The position numbers and the translations under genes are program-made. Under the pieces are notes generated by a model that made no database searches, was not told the DNA's origin, and saw only the letters and a list, made by a program, of their open reading frames with translations. A stretch of 64,000 nucleotides of DNA from Klebsiella sp. RHBSTW-00484 (GTDB lineage Bacteria > Pseudomonadota > Gammaproteobacteria > Enterobacterales > Enterobacteriaceae), in NCBI RefSeq assembly GCF_013705725.1, contig NZ_CP055481.1, forward strand, positions 1 to 64,000, written 5' to 3'. Below are positions 1-12,277 of this stretch, in pieces; positions within the stretch are counted from its first letter, which is position 1; every line of letters starts with the position of its first letter.

Positions 1-1401
1 GTGTCACTTTCGCTTTGGCAGCAGTGTCTTGCCCGATTGCAGGATGAGTTACCAGCCACAGAATTCAGTATGTGGATACGCCCTTTGCAGGCGGAATTGA
101 GCGATAACACGCTGGCACTGTATGCGCCAAACCGTTTTGTGCTCGATTGGGTAAGGGATAAATACCTCAATAATATCAATGGCCTCCTCAATGAATTTTG
201 CGGTGTTGATGCCCCACAGCTGCGTTTTGAAGTTGGCACTAAGCCTGCGGTTCAGCCGCACAGAAGCACAGTAAGCGTTGCGGCCACCGCGCCTGCGGCT
301 CAGGTTCAGACGGCGCGCGTTGCGCCGACAATTGTGCGTCCGGGCTGGGATAACGTCCCCGCACCCGCAGAGCCGACTTATCGCTCCAACGTTAACATTA
401 AGCATACGTTTGATAACTTCGTTGAAGGTAAATCTAACCAGCTGGCTCGCGCGGCGGCGCGCCAGGTTGCTGATAACCCTGGCGGAGCCTACAACCCACT
501 GTTCCTTTATGGCGGCACCGGTCTGGGTAAAACCCACCTTTTGCATGCGGTAGGTAACGGCATTGTGGCGCGCAAACCGAACGCGAAAGTGGTTTACATG
601 CACTCCGAGCGTTTTGTGCAGGACATGGTAAAAGCCCTGCAAAACAACGCCATTGAAGAGTTTAAACGTTACTACCGTTCCGTTGATGCCCTGCTGATCG
701 ATGATATCCAGTTCTTTGCGAATAAAGAGCGCTCGCAGGAAGAGTTTTTCCACACCTTCAATGCCCTGCTGGAAGGCAATCAGCAGATCATCCTGACGTC
801 GGATCGCTATCCGAAAGAGATCAACGGGGTTGAGGATCGTCTGAAATCACGCTTCGGTTGGGGCCTGACTGTAGCGATCGAGCCGCCAGAGCTGGAAACT
901 CGCGTGGCGATCCTGATGAAAAAAGCCGACGAAAACGATATTCGCCTGCCGGGTGAAGTGGCGTTCTTTATCGCTAAGCGCCTGCGTTCCAACGTACGTG
1001 AGCTGGAAGGTGCACTGAACCGCGTTATCGCTAATGCCAACTTTACTGGCCGAGCGATCACTATCGATTTCGTGCGCGAAGCGCTGCGCGATCTGCTCGC
1101 GTTACAGGAAAAACTGGTCACCATCGACAACATTCAGAAGACGGTGGCGGAGTATTACAAGATTAAGGTAGCGGACCTGCTGTCTAAACGCCGCTCCCGT
1201 TCGGTGGCGCGCCCTCGTCAAATGGCGATGGCGCTGGCAAAAGAGCTGACCAACCACAGTCTGCCGGAAATCGGCGATGCGTTTGGCGGTCGTGACCATA
1301 CCACCGTCCTGCACGCCTGCCGTAAAATTGAGCAACTGCGTGAAGAAAGCCACGACATCAAAGAAGATTTTTCCAATTTAATCAGAACATTATCCTCGTG
1401 A
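1..1401 (+). CDS. dnaA: Chromosomal replication initiator DnaA
   Basis: DnaA binds oriC DnaA boxes as an ATP complex, melts the origin and loads the DnaB helicase. The 466-residue protein has the normal length. It shows the N-terminal helicase-interaction domain, a variable linker (about 80-130), the AAA+ domain with Walker [10 protein letters not shown] at 171-179 and Walker B LLIDDIQ at 231-237, and the C-terminal DNA-binding domain containing the GGRDHTTV signature. The start is GTG at base 1, giving MSLSLWQQ as in E. coli. Its promoter lies outside the window. dnaN follows after 4 bases, the usual dnaA-dnaN operon. Confidence 0.98.
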   Translation: MSLSLWQQCLARLQDELPATEFSMWIRPLQAELSDNTLALYAPNRFVLDWVRDKYLNNINGLLNEFCGVDAPQLRFEVGTKPAVQPHRSTVSVAATAPAAQVQTARVAPTIVRPGWDNVPAPAEPTYRSNVNIKHTFDNFVEGKSNQLARAAARQVADNPGGAYNPLFLYGGTGLGKTHLLHAVGNGIVARKPNAKVVYMHSERFVQDMVKALQNNAIEEFKRYYRSVDALLIDDIQFFANKERSQEEFFHTFNALLEGNQQIILTSDRYPKEINGVEDRLKSRFGWGLTVAIEPPELETRVAILMKKADENDIRLPGEVAFFIAKRLRSNVRELEGALNRVIANANFTGRAITIDFVREALRDLLALQEKLVTIDNIQKTVAEYYKIKVADLLSKRRSRSVARPRQMAMALAKELTNHSLPEIGDAFGGRDHTTVLHACRKIEQLREESHDIKEDFSNLIRTLSS

Positions 1402-1405
1402 CGCT

Positions 1406-2506
1406 ATGAAATTTACCGTAGAACGTGAACATTTATTAAAACCGCTGCAACAGGTGAGCGGTCCGTTAGGTGGTCGTCCGACGCTGCCGATTCTCGGCAA
1501 CCTGCTCCTTCAGGTTACCGATGGCGCGCTGTCGCTGACCGGTACCGATCTGGAAATGGAAATGGTCGCGCGCGTGGCGCTGATTCAACCGCACGAAGCG
1601 GGAGCAACGACCGTTCCAGCGCGTAAATTTTTTGATATCTGCCGTGGCCTGCCTGAAGGTGCGGAGATCGTGGTACAGCTGGAAGGCGACCGCATGCTGG
1701 TACGCTCCGGGCGCAGCCGTTTCTCGCTGTCGACCCTGCCCGCCGCAGATTTCCCGAACCTCGATGACTGGCAGAGCGAAGTTGAATTCACCCTGCCGCA
1801 GGCGACGATGAAGCGCCTGATCGAAGCCACTCAGTTTTCGATGGCTCACCAGGATGTTCGCTACTACTTAAACGGCATGCTGTTTGAAACCGAAGGTAGC
1901 GAACTGCGTACCGTAGCGACCGACGGCCACCGCCTGGCGGTTTGCTCTATGCCGCTGGAAGAATCGTTGCCGAACCATTCGGTGATCGTGCCGCGTAAAG
2001 GGGTGATTGAGCTGATGCGTATGCTCGACGGCGGCGAGACGCCGCTGCGCGTGCAGATCGGCAGCAACAATATCCGAGCCCACGTTGGTGACTTTATCTT
2101 CACATCGAAGCTTGTTGATGGCCGTTTCCCTGATTATCGCCGCGTATTGCCGAAAAATCCGGATAAACACCTGGATGCCGGCTGCGATATTCTCAAGCAG
2201 GCATTTGCCCGCGCAGCGATTCTCTCGAACGAGAAATTCCGCGGCGTGCGCCTGTACGTCAGTGAAAATCAGCTGAAAATCACCGCTAATAACCCGGAGC
2301 AGGAAGAAGCAGAAGAAATTCTGGATGTCACCTATGCCGGGACAGAGATGGAAATCGGCTTTAACGTTAGCTACGTGCTGGATGTGCTTAATGCGCTGAA
2401 GTGCGAGAACGTGCGTATTTTGCTGACCGATTCGGTTTCGAGCGTGCAGATTGAAGATGCCGCATCGCAATCCGCGGCCTACGTTGTTATGCCAATGAGA
2501 CTGTAG
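1406..2506 (+). CDS. dnaN: DNA polymerase III beta sliding clamp
   Basis: The beta clamp forms a ring dimer that tethers DNA polymerase III and other clamp-binding proteins to DNA. The 366-residue product has the exact family length and begins MKFTVEREHLLKPLQQV, ending in the conserved VVMPMRL tail that contributes to the protein-binding pocket. The ATG lies 4 bases after the dnaA stop, so translation is probably coupled. In E. coli recF follows almost directly; here a 146 bp palindromic spacer separates them. Confidence 0.98.
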   Translation: MKFTVEREHLLKPLQQVSGPLGGRPTLPILGNLLLQVTDGALSLTGTDLEMEMVARVALIQPHEAGATTVPARKFFDICRGLPEGAEIVVQLEGDRMLVRSGRSRFSLSTLPAADFPNLDDWQSEVEFTLPQATMKRLIEATQFSMAHQDVRYYLNGMLFETEGSELRTVATDGHRLAVCSMPLEESLPNHSVIVPRKGVIELMRMLDGGETPLRVQIGSNNIRAHVGDFIFTSKLVDGRFPDYRRVLPKNPDKHLDAGCDILKQAFARAAILSNEKFRGVRLYVSENQLKITANNPEQEEAEEILDVTYAGTEMEIGFNVSYVLDVLNALKCENVRILLTDSVSSVQIEDAASQSAAYVVMPMRL

Positions 2507-2531
2507 TGGAAAATATCGGGCTATCTTACTT

Positions 2532-2618
2532 GCCATTTTCAACCTGGGCTGTGCTCGCCCCTGTCACGTACTTCGTGTACGCTCCAGGGTCTGCGCGCAG
2601 TCCGCGTTGAAACTGGCT
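2532..2618. repeat. ERIC-like imperfect palindrome between dnaN and recF
   Basis: The 146 bp dnaN-recF gap holds a long imperfect inverted repeat. The inner stem is CGTAC (2567-2571) with GTACG (2577-2581), flanked by CTG/CAG and CCC/GGG steps. The outer arms are TTTTCAAC near 2536 and GTTGAAAC near 2605. The core resembles the central part of the ERIC element found at 10712-10834. It could fold into a large hairpin in the dnaN-recF transcript. Confidence 0.75.
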
Positions 2619-2652
2619 GCGCCGATAACGCCCTGGCCCAAAGAACGCTGAT

Positions 2653-6169
<3,517 letters not shown>

Positions 6170-6188
6170 TAGTAGTTGCGTAAAATCA

Positions 6189-6222
6189 GCCCGGTTGTGT
6201 CTTGCGCAACCGGGCGTTTTTT
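6189..6222 (+). terminator. Rho-independent terminator after gyrB
   Basis: A perfect 9 bp stem GCCCGGTTG (6189-6197) with CAACCGGGC (6207-6215) is followed by a run of six T. It ends the dnaA-dnaN-recF-gyrB transcription unit. Confidence 0.92.
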
Positions 6223-6340
6223 GTCCGCAAAAGAGGAATCCCTCTTCTCAATTCTATCCCCCTTTATCCCGATTTCTATTGCTGTTTTTTGAGCGGAATC
6301 GCGTTAGCATGAGTAAGGACTCATCTTACCCGGGGATTTC

Positions 6341-7153
6341 ATGGCTATTAAACTGATTGCAATTGATATGGACGGCACGCTGCTGCTGCCAGACCATACC
6401 ATTTCACCTGCGGTGAAAACCGCGATTGCCGCAGCTCGTGAACGCGGTGTCAATGTGGTGCTGACCACTGGTCGCCCTTACGCTGGCGTGCACAGTTATC
6501 TGAAAGAACTGCATATGGAGCAGCCGGGAGATTACTGCATCACCTATAACGGTGCCCTGGTACAGAAGGCGAGCGACGGCAGTACCGTTGCGCAAACCGC
6601 GCTGAGCTACGATGACTATCGCTATCTGGAACAGCTTGCCCGCGAAGTCGGCTCCCATTTCCATGCGCTCGATCGTAATACCCTGTATACCGCTAACCGC
6701 GATGTGAGCTATTACACGGTGCATGAATCCTACGTGGCGACGATCCCGCTGGTGTTCTGCGAAGCGGAAAATATGGATCCGAACATTCAGCTGTTGAAAG
6801 TGATGATGATCGACGAACCGGCGATTCTGGACCAGGCCATTGCCCGCATCCCGGCGGAGGTGAAAGAGAAATACACCGTGCTGAAAAGCGCGCCGTACTT
6901 CCTTGAAATTCTTGATAAACGCGTGACTAAAGGCACCGGCGTGAAATCGCTGGCCGATACGCTGGGCATCAAACCGGAAGAAGTGATGGCGATTGGCGAT
7001 CAGGAAAATGATATTGCGATGATTGAATACGCTGGCGTTGGTGTCGCGATGGATAACGCCATTCCGGCGGTGAAGGAAGCGGCAAACTTTATCACCAAAT
7101 CTAACCTGGAAGATGGTGTCGCGTATGCCATTGAAAAATACGTACTAAATTAA
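6341..7153 (+). CDS. yidA: HAD-family sugar phosphatase YidA
   Basis: YidA is a Cof-type haloacid dehalogenase phosphatase acting on sugar phosphates such as erythrose 4-phosphate and alpha-glucose 1-phosphate in E. coli. The 270-residue protein has motif I DMDGTLL at 9-15 with nucleophile Asp9, motif II TTGR and motif IV GDQENDIAM near residue 218. The length equals the family norm. It is a single gene between two terminators. Its role beside the galactonate operon is inferred only from conserved position. Confidence 0.95.
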   Translation: MAIKLIAIDMDGTLLLPDHTISPAVKTAIAAARERGVNVVLTTGRPYAGVHSYLKELHMEQPGDYCITYNGALVQKASDGSTVAQTALSYDDYRYLEQLAREVGSHFHALDRNTLYTANRDVSYYTVHESYVATIPLVFCEAENMDPNIQLLKVMMIDEPAILDQAIARIPAEVKEKYTVLKSAPYFLEILDKRVTKGTGVKSLADTLGIKPEEVMAIGDQENDIAMIEYAGVGVAMDNAIPAVKEAANFITKSNLEDGVAYAIEKYVLN

Positions 7154-7172
7154 ATCATCTCGCTCATGAACA

Positions 7173-7197
7173 ACCCGCGTCGATCGCGGGTTTTTTT
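7173..7197 (+). terminator. Terminator after yidA
   Basis: The stem CCCGCG (7174-7179) with CGCGGG (7185-7190) is followed by seven T. Confidence 0.88.
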
Positions 7198-7245
7198 ATG
7201 CCCCCAGTTTACCACTCAAGAAAATCCTTACACTCAATTGTCGTT

Positions 7246-7335
7246 TTTGTGATCTAAATTGTAGTACAACACGATAAAATCGTACTACATTATGTTCGTG
7301 GCGATGATGAGTGCTATCACGTTAGTACTACAAAG
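7246..7335 (+). promoter_or_regulatory. dgo control region: repeated DgoR-type operators and CRP half-site
   Basis: Three copies of the GTAGTAC/GTACTAC motif lie upstream of dgoR: TTGTAGTACAAC at 7259-7270, CGTACTACAT at 7281-7290 and GTTAGTACTACAAA at 7321-7334. The first is a near-perfect palindrome matching the E. coli DgoR operator as I recall it. A TGTGA half-site near 7249 fits the CRP dependence known for dgo. DgoR is a galactonate-responsive repressor, so these sites probably control the whole operon. Confidence 0.72.
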
Positions 7336-7398
7336 TTGCGGTCAAATCCGCCTGTCGCGGTAAAGTAGAGAGGTACATCCAGAGCACAAGGACTCTCC

Positions 7399-8088
7399 AT
7401 GATTCTCAACAAAACCGATCGCATCGTCATTACGCTGGGCAAGCAGATTGTTAGCGGTAAATACGTTCCCGGTTCTGCGCTGCCAGCGGAAGCCGACCTG
7501 TGTGAGGAGTTTGAAACCTCGCGCAATATCATTCGCGAAGTCTTCCGCTCGTTGATGGCCAAGCGACTGATTGAAATGAAGCGTTATCGCGGCGCGTTCG
7601 TCGCCTCGCGTAACCAATGGAATTATCTCGATACCGACGTCTTACAGTGGGTGCTGGAGAACGATTATGACCCACGGTTGATTGGTGCGATGAGCGAAGT
7701 GCGTAACCTGGTGGAACCGGCAATCGCCCGCTGGGCGGCGGAACGCGCGACATCGAGCGATCTGGCGCAAATCGAAGAGGCGCTCAACGACATGATCGCC
7801 AACAACCAGGACAGAGACGCGTTTAACGAAGCAGATATTCGCTATCACGAGGCGGTGTTGCAATCGGTACATAACCCGGTTTTGCAACAGCTCAGCATCG
7901 CGATCAGCTCGCTACAGCGAGCCGTATTTGAAAGGACCTGGATGGGCGATGAGGCCAACATGCCGAAAACGCTCCAGGAACATAAGGCACTGTTTGACGC
8001 CATCCGGCATCAGGACAGCGAAGCGGCAGAGCAGGCGGCACTCAACATGATTGCCAGCTCCACACGAAGGTTGAAGGAAATCACATGA
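7399..8088 (+). CDS. dgoR: GntR/FadR-type repressor of D-galactonate genes
   Basis: DgoR represses the dgo operon until D-galactonate is bound. The 229-residue protein has an N-terminal winged helix (about 1-75, with LPAEADLCEEFETSRNIIREV) and an all-helical FCD effector domain (about 90-215) carrying metal-ligand-type His residues in DIRYHEAV. Length and wording agree with E. coli DgoR. It is the first gene of the operon, and its TGA overlaps the dgoK ATG by 4 bp, suggesting translational coupling. Confidence 0.95.
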   Translation: MILNKTDRIVITLGKQIVSGKYVPGSALPAEADLCEEFETSRNIIREVFRSLMAKRLIEMKRYRGAFVASRNQWNYLDTDVLQWVLENDYDPRLIGAMSEVRNLVEPAIARWAAERATSSDLAQIEEALNDMIANNQDRDAFNEADIRYHEAVLQSVHNPVLQQLSIAISSLQRAVFERTWMGDEANMPKTLQEHKALFDAIRHQDSEAAEQAALNMIASSTRRLKEIT

Positions 8089-8963
8089 CATCTCGCTACA
8101 TCGCAATTGACTGGGGATCGACCAATCTGCGCGCCTGGCTTTATCAGGGCGACCAGTGCCTGGAGAGCAGGCAATCAGAAGCAGGCGTCACGCGCCTGAA
8201 CGGAAAATCTCCCGCAGCGGTGTTTAGCGAGATAACCCAAAACTGGCGCGACAGCGCTACCCCGGTAGTGATGGCGGGAATGGTTGGCAGCAACGTGGGC
8301 TGGAAGATTGCGCCCTACCTGCCGGTTCCCGTTCATTTCTCTGCCATTGGTCAACAGTTGACGTCCGTTAGCGACAACGTCTGGATTATTCCCGGGCTCT
8401 GCGTTTCTCGTGACGATAACCATAATGTGATGCGCGGCGAAGAGACTCAGCTCCTTGGCGCGCAGGCGATTGCCCCTTCTTCTGTCTATGTGATGCCCGG
8501 CACCCACTGCAAATGGGTGCAGGCTGACCGCCAACAAATCCATGATTTTCGTACAGTGATGACCGGCGAATTGCATCACCTGCTGTTGCGCTACTCGCTG
8601 GTGGGCGCGGGTCTGCCAGAGCAGGAATCCTCAATGGAAGCTTTCAGCGCTGGACTCGAACGTGGTCTTAATTCGCCAACCGTACTGCCGCAGCTTTTTG
8701 AGGTTCGCGCTTCGCACGTGCTGGGCTCGCTGCCGCGCGAGCAGGTTAGCGAGTTTTTATCAGGCCTGTTGATTGGCGCGGAAGTTGCCACCCTGAGTGA
8801 ACCGTTCTCCGGGCAGCAGTCCATCACGCTTGTTGCGGGGTCATCACTCACGTCGCGCTATCTTCAGGCTTTTCACGCTATCGGGCGTGAAGTCTGTACG
8901 GTGGATGGCGATACGGCATTTCAGACAGGAATAAGGAGCATCGCTCATGCAGTGGCAAACTAA
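8085..8963 (+). CDS. dgoK: 2-dehydro-3-deoxygalactonokinase
   Basis: DgoK phosphorylates 2-keto-3-deoxy-galactonate with ATP, the second step of D-galactonate catabolism. The 292-residue protein opens with an ASKHA-type phosphate loop, DWGSTNLRAWLY. It also contains MPGTHCKWV and, near the C terminus, the glycine-containing VAGSSLTSRY. It overlaps dgoR by 4 bp and dgoA by 17 bp, consistent with a tightly coupled operon. Confidence 0.94.
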   Translation: MTSRYIAIDWGSTNLRAWLYQGDQCLESRQSEAGVTRLNGKSPAAVFSEITQNWRDSATPVVMAGMVGSNVGWKIAPYLPVPVHFSAIGQQLTSVSDNVWIIPGLCVSRDDNHNVMRGEETQLLGAQAIAPSSVYVMPGTHCKWVQADRQQIHDFRTVMTGELHHLLLRYSLVGAGLPEQESSMEAFSAGLERGLNSPTVLPQLFEVRASHVLGSLPREQVSEFLSGLLIGAEVATLSEPFSGQQSITLVAGSSLTSRYLQAFHAIGREVCTVDGDTAFQTGIRSIAHAVAN

Positions 8964-9564
8964 TCTACCTCTTATCGCTATCTTGCGCGGCATTACGCCG
9001 GAAGATGCGCTGGCGCACGTGGGCGCCGTGATTGAGGCCGGGTTCGACGCCGTCGAAATCCCGCTTAACTCACCGCAGTGGGAAAAAAGCATTCCCGCCG
9101 TGGTGGATGCTTACGGCGATAAAGCGCTGATTGGCGCAGGCACCGTACTTAAGCCTGAACAGGTGGACCAGCTTGCCGAAATGGGCTGCAAGCTTATCGT
9201 CACGCCAAATATTCAGCCCGAGGTGATTCGCCGTGCGGTGAGCTACGGCATGACGGTTTGCCCGGGATGTGCGACGGCGACTGAGGCTTTCACCGCGCTG
9301 GATGCGGGTGCTCAGGTGCTGAAAGTGTTCCCTTCCTCGGCGTTTGGCCCTGACTATATCAAGGCGCTGAAAGCCGTTTTACCGCTGGATGTTCCCGTTT
9401 TCGCCGTGGGCGGCGTCACGCCGGAAAATCTGGCGCAGTGGTTAAAGGCAGGCTGTATTGGAGCCGGGCTGGGTAGCGACCTCTATCGCGCCGGGCAGTC
9501 CGTAGAACGTACCGCACAGCAGGCGGCAGCATTTGTTAAAGCGTATCGAGAGGCAGTGCAATGA
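8947..9564 (+). CDS. dgoA: 2-dehydro-3-deoxy-6-phosphogalactonate aldolase
   Basis: DgoA splits 2-keto-3-deoxy-6-phosphogalactonate into pyruvate and glyceraldehyde 3-phosphate through a Schiff base. The 205-residue TIM-barrel protein is related to Eda. It shows VEIPLNSP with the catalytic Glu region, IGAGTVL, and [16 protein letters not shown] containing the Schiff-base lysine. ATG 8947 lies inside the end of dgoK. The dgoD ATG overlaps its stop. Confidence 0.95.
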   Translation: MQWQTNLPLIAILRGITPEDALAHVGAVIEAGFDAVEIPLNSPQWEKSIPAVVDAYGDKALIGAGTVLKPEQVDQLAEMGCKLIVTPNIQPEVIRRAVSYGMTVCPGCATATEAFTALDAGAQVLKVFPSSAFGPDYIKALKAVLPLDVPVFAVGGVTPENLAQWLKAGCIGAGLGSDLYRAGQSVERTAQQAAAFVKAYREAVQ

Positions 9565-10709
9565 AAATAACCAAAATCACCACGTATCGTTTACCCCCTC
9601 GCTGGATGTTTTTGAAGATTGAAACCGACGAAGGCGTGGTTGGCTGGGGCGAACCCGTTATCGAAGGGCGTGCGCGAACCGTAGAAGCGGCGGTGCATGA
9701 ACTTGGTGACTATCTGATAGGCCAGGACCCGGCGCGTATCAATGACCTGTGGCAGGTGATGTACCGCGCGGGCTTTTATCGCGGCGGCCCGATCCTAATG
9801 AGCGCCATCGCCGGTATCGACCAGGCACTGTGGGATATTAAAGGCAAAGTGCTGAACGCGCCGGTCTGGCAGCTGATGGGCGGCCTGGTACGAGACAAAA
9901 TCAAAGCCTACAGCTGGGTCGGCGGCGATCGTCCGGCAGAAGTGATTGATGGTATCAAGAAACTGCGCGGGATCGGTTTTGATACCTTTAAATTAAATGG
10001 CTGTGAAGAGCTGGGACTTATCGATAACTCACGTGCGGTAGATGCGGCGGTGAACACCGTAGCGCAAATTCGCGAGGCTTTTGGCAATGAAATTGAATTC
10101 GGTCTCGATTTTCACGGTCGCGTTAGCGCGCCAATGGCAAAAGTATTAATTAAAGAACTGGAACAGTATCGCCCATTATTTATTGAAGAACCGGTTCTGG
10201 CGGAGCAAGCGGAATATTACCCACGACTGGCAGCACAAACCTCAATTCCTATTGCCGCAGGCGAACGCATGTTCTCGCGTTTTGAATTTAAACGCGTGCT
10301 GGAAGCGGGCGGTCTGGCCATTTTGCAGCCTGATCTGTCCCATGCCGGTGGCATCACCGAATGCTACAAAATCGCCGGTATGGCAGAGGCTTATGATGTG
10401 GCATTGGCACCGCACTGCCCGCTGGGGCCTATCGCGCTGGCCGCCTGCCTGCACATTGACTTTGTTTCCTATAACGCCGTATTCCAGGAGCAAAGCATGG
10501 GCATTCACTATAACAAGGGGGCTGAACTGCTCGACTTTGTGAAGAATAAAGAAGATTTCAATATGGAAGGCGGCTTCTTTAAACCGCTAATGAAGCCGGG
10601 GCTTGGCGTAGAAATCGATGAAGCAAGGGTTGTTGAGCTCAGTAAGAATGCGCCGGACTGGCGTAATCCGTTGTGGCGGCATGAGGATGGTTCTGTCGCC
10701 GAATGGTAA
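9561..10709 (+). CDS. dgoD: D-galactonate dehydratase
   Basis: DgoD dehydrates D-galactonate to 2-keto-3-deoxygalactonate, the entry step of the pathway. The 382-residue enolase-superfamily protein shows the mandelate racemase-type layout: GLDFHGR (Asp and His of the first metal/base site), FIEEPV (Glu), AAGERMFSR (Glu) and LAPHCPLGP (catalytic His). It overlaps dgoA by 4 bp. An ERIC element follows before dgoT, so the transporter may be expressed somewhat separately from the enzymes. Confidence 0.96.
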   Translation: MKITKITTYRLPPRWMFLKIETDEGVVGWGEPVIEGRARTVEAAVHELGDYLIGQDPARINDLWQVMYRAGFYRGGPILMSAIAGIDQALWDIKGKVLNAPVWQLMGGLVRDKIKAYSWVGGDRPAEVIDGIKKLRGIGFDTFKLNGCEELGLIDNSRAVDAAVNTVAQIREAFGNEIEFGLDFHGRVSAPMAKVLIKELEQYRPLFIEEPVLAEQAEYYPRLAAQTSIPIAAGERMFSRFEFKRVLEAGGLAILQPDLSHAGGITECYKIAGMAEAYDVALAPHCPLGPIALAACLHIDFVSYNAVFQEQSMGIHYNKGAELLDFVKNKEDFNMEGGFFKPLMKPGLGVEIDEARVVELSKNAPDWRNPLWRHEDGSVAEW

Positions 10710-10711
10710 AT

Positions 10712-10834
10712 GCGCGTCATACTTCGCACTGGTGGTGCGGTGGGTGCATTTTCTTACCCCGGTCACATACTTTTGTATGCTCCCGGGGATGCGAAAATTT
10801 GCCGCCTTCCCCCAGCACGAATTATTTAGCGCAT
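10712..10834. repeat. ERIC (intergenic repeat unit) between dgoD and dgoT
   Basis: The spacer fits the ERIC consensus along its whole length as I recall it. It begins with GCGTCATACTTCGCACTG, has a central palindrome CCCCGGTCACATAC / GTATGCTCCCGGGG (10757-10788), and ends with GCCGCCTTCC then GAATTATTTAGC. It lies inside the dgo operon and would be transcribed as a hairpin. The small open frame crossing it is not a gene. Confidence 0.85.
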
Positions 10835-10933
10835 TGCATTTGAGTTATTAATAAAAATTTTAAACACACCCTCTGTAAATTACTGGGCATGGTGAGCGGT
10901 CTCGCTATGCCCAAAATCTGGAGACAGATTGCG

Positions 10934-12226
10934 ATGGATATTTCAGTTACAGCTGCAAAACCCGGGCGTCGTCGTTATTTGACGCTGATTATGATCTTTA
11001 TTACCGTGGTGATTTGCTATGTTGATCGCGCGAATCTCGCCGTGGCATCGGCCCATATTCAGGAAGAGTTTGGTATTACCAAAGCGGAAATGGGATACGT
11101 CTTTTCTGCCTTTGCGTGGCTTTATACGATTTGTCAGATCCCCGGAGGCTGGTTCCTGGACCGCGTTGGCTCACGTCTGACCTACTTTATCGCTATTTTT
11201 GGCTGGTCGGTGGCGACGCTATTTCAAGGATTCGCGACGGGGCTGATGTCATTGATTGGTCTGCGTGCTATCACCGGGATATTTGAAGCCCCGGCGTTTC
11301 CCACCAACAACCGTATGGTGACCAGCTGGTTCCCGGAGCACGAGCGCGCATCTGCCGTCGGCTTTTATACCTCAGGGCAGTTTGTTGGGCTGGCGTTCCT
11401 GACGCCATTATTAATCTGGATTCAGGAAATGCTGAGCTGGCACTGGGTATTTATCATCACCGGTGCTATCGGTATTGTCTGGTCATTTATCTGGATTAAG
11501 GTCTATCAGCCGCCGCGCCTGACAAAAGGCATCAGCAAAGCCGAGCTGGATTATATTCGTGATGGCGGCGGCCTGGTTGATGGCGATGCGCCTGTGAAAA
11601 AAGAGGCGCGACAGCCGCTGACCAAAGCCGACTGGAAGCTGGTGTTCCACCGCAAACTGATTGGCGTTTACCTAGGGCAGTTTGCCGTGACCTCCACGCT
11701 GTGGTTTTTCCTGACCTGGTTCCCTAATTATCTGACTCAGGAAAAGGGAATTACAGCGCTGAAAGCCGGTTTTATGACCACGGTTCCGTTCCTTGCCGCC
11801 TTTGTTGGCGTACTGCTCTCAGGTTGGCTGGCAGACAGGCTGGTGAGAAAAGGTTTTTCGTTAGGTGCCGCGCGTAAAACGCCTATCATCTGCGGCCTGC
11901 TGATCTCCACCTGTATTATGGGCGCGAATTACACCAACGATCCGGTGTGGATTATGGTGCTGATGGCAGTGGCGTTCTTTGGCAATGGCTTCGCGTCGAT
12001 TACCTGGTCGCTGGTCTCGTCGCTTGCGCCGATGCGGCTGATTGGGCTGACCGGCGGGATGTTTAATTTCGTCGGTGGACTGGGCGGTATCACCGTTCCG
12101 TTAGTGGTCGGTTACCTGGCTCAGGACTATGGTTTTGCCCCTGCGCTGGTCTATATATCCGTGATTGCGCTGGTTGGCGCGCTCTCCTACATCCTGCTGG
12201 TGGGCGATGTTAAACGAGTAGGTTAA
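10934..12226 (+). CDS. dgoT: D-galactonate:proton symporter
   Basis: DgoT is a major facilitator (anion:cation symporter family) importing D-galactonate with protons. The 430-residue protein begins [18 protein letters not shown] at ATG 10934, exactly as E. coli DgoT. A longer frame from 10889 has no homology in its first 15 residues and is rejected. About 12 membrane segments are visible, with VDRANLAV after helix 1 and [11 protein letters not shown] in the helix 2-3 loop. It is the last gene of the dgo unit. Confidence 0.95.
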   Translation: MDISVTAAKPGRRRYLTLIMIFITVVICYVDRANLAVASAHIQEEFGITKAEMGYVFSAFAWLYTICQIPGGWFLDRVGSRLTYFIAIFGWSVATLFQGFATGLMSLIGLRAITGIFEAPAFPTNNRMVTSWFPEHERASAVGFYTSGQFVGLAFLTPLLIWIQEMLSWHWVFIITGAIGIVWSFIWIKVYQPPRLTKGISKAELDYIRDGGGLVDGDAPVKKEARQPLTKADWKLVFHRKLIGVYLGQFAVTSTLWFFLTWFPNYLTQEKGITALKAGFMTTVPFLAAFVGVLLSGWLADRLVRKGFSLGAARKTPIICGLLISTCIMGANYTNDPVWIMVLMAVAFFGNGFASITWSLVSSLAPMRLIGLTGGMFNFVGGLGGITVPLVVGYLAQDYGFAPALVYISVIALVGALSYILLVGDVKRVG

Positions 12227-12240
12227 TTCTTGCCGATACT

Positions 12241-12273
12241 ATACCCTGATGCGAAAGTCTCGCATCAGGGTAT
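12241..12273 (+). promoter_or_regulatory. Perfect hairpin covering the yidR ribosome binding site
   Basis: A 14 bp perfect stem, ATACCCTGATGCGA (12241-12254) with TCGCATCAGGGTAT (12260-12273), has a 5-base loop. The only Shine-Dalgarno-like sequence for yidR, AGGG at 12267-12270, lies in the right arm 7 bases before the ATG. The structure could lower yidR translation or stabilise the dgoT 3' end. There is no T run, so it is not a classical terminator. Confidence 0.7.
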
Positions 12274-12277
12274 CCTC

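Noticed and set aside
10618..10851. Small plus-strand frame over the dgoD end and the ERIC element
   Set aside because: It reads the end of dgoD in another frame and then ERIC repeat sequence; no gene-like features.
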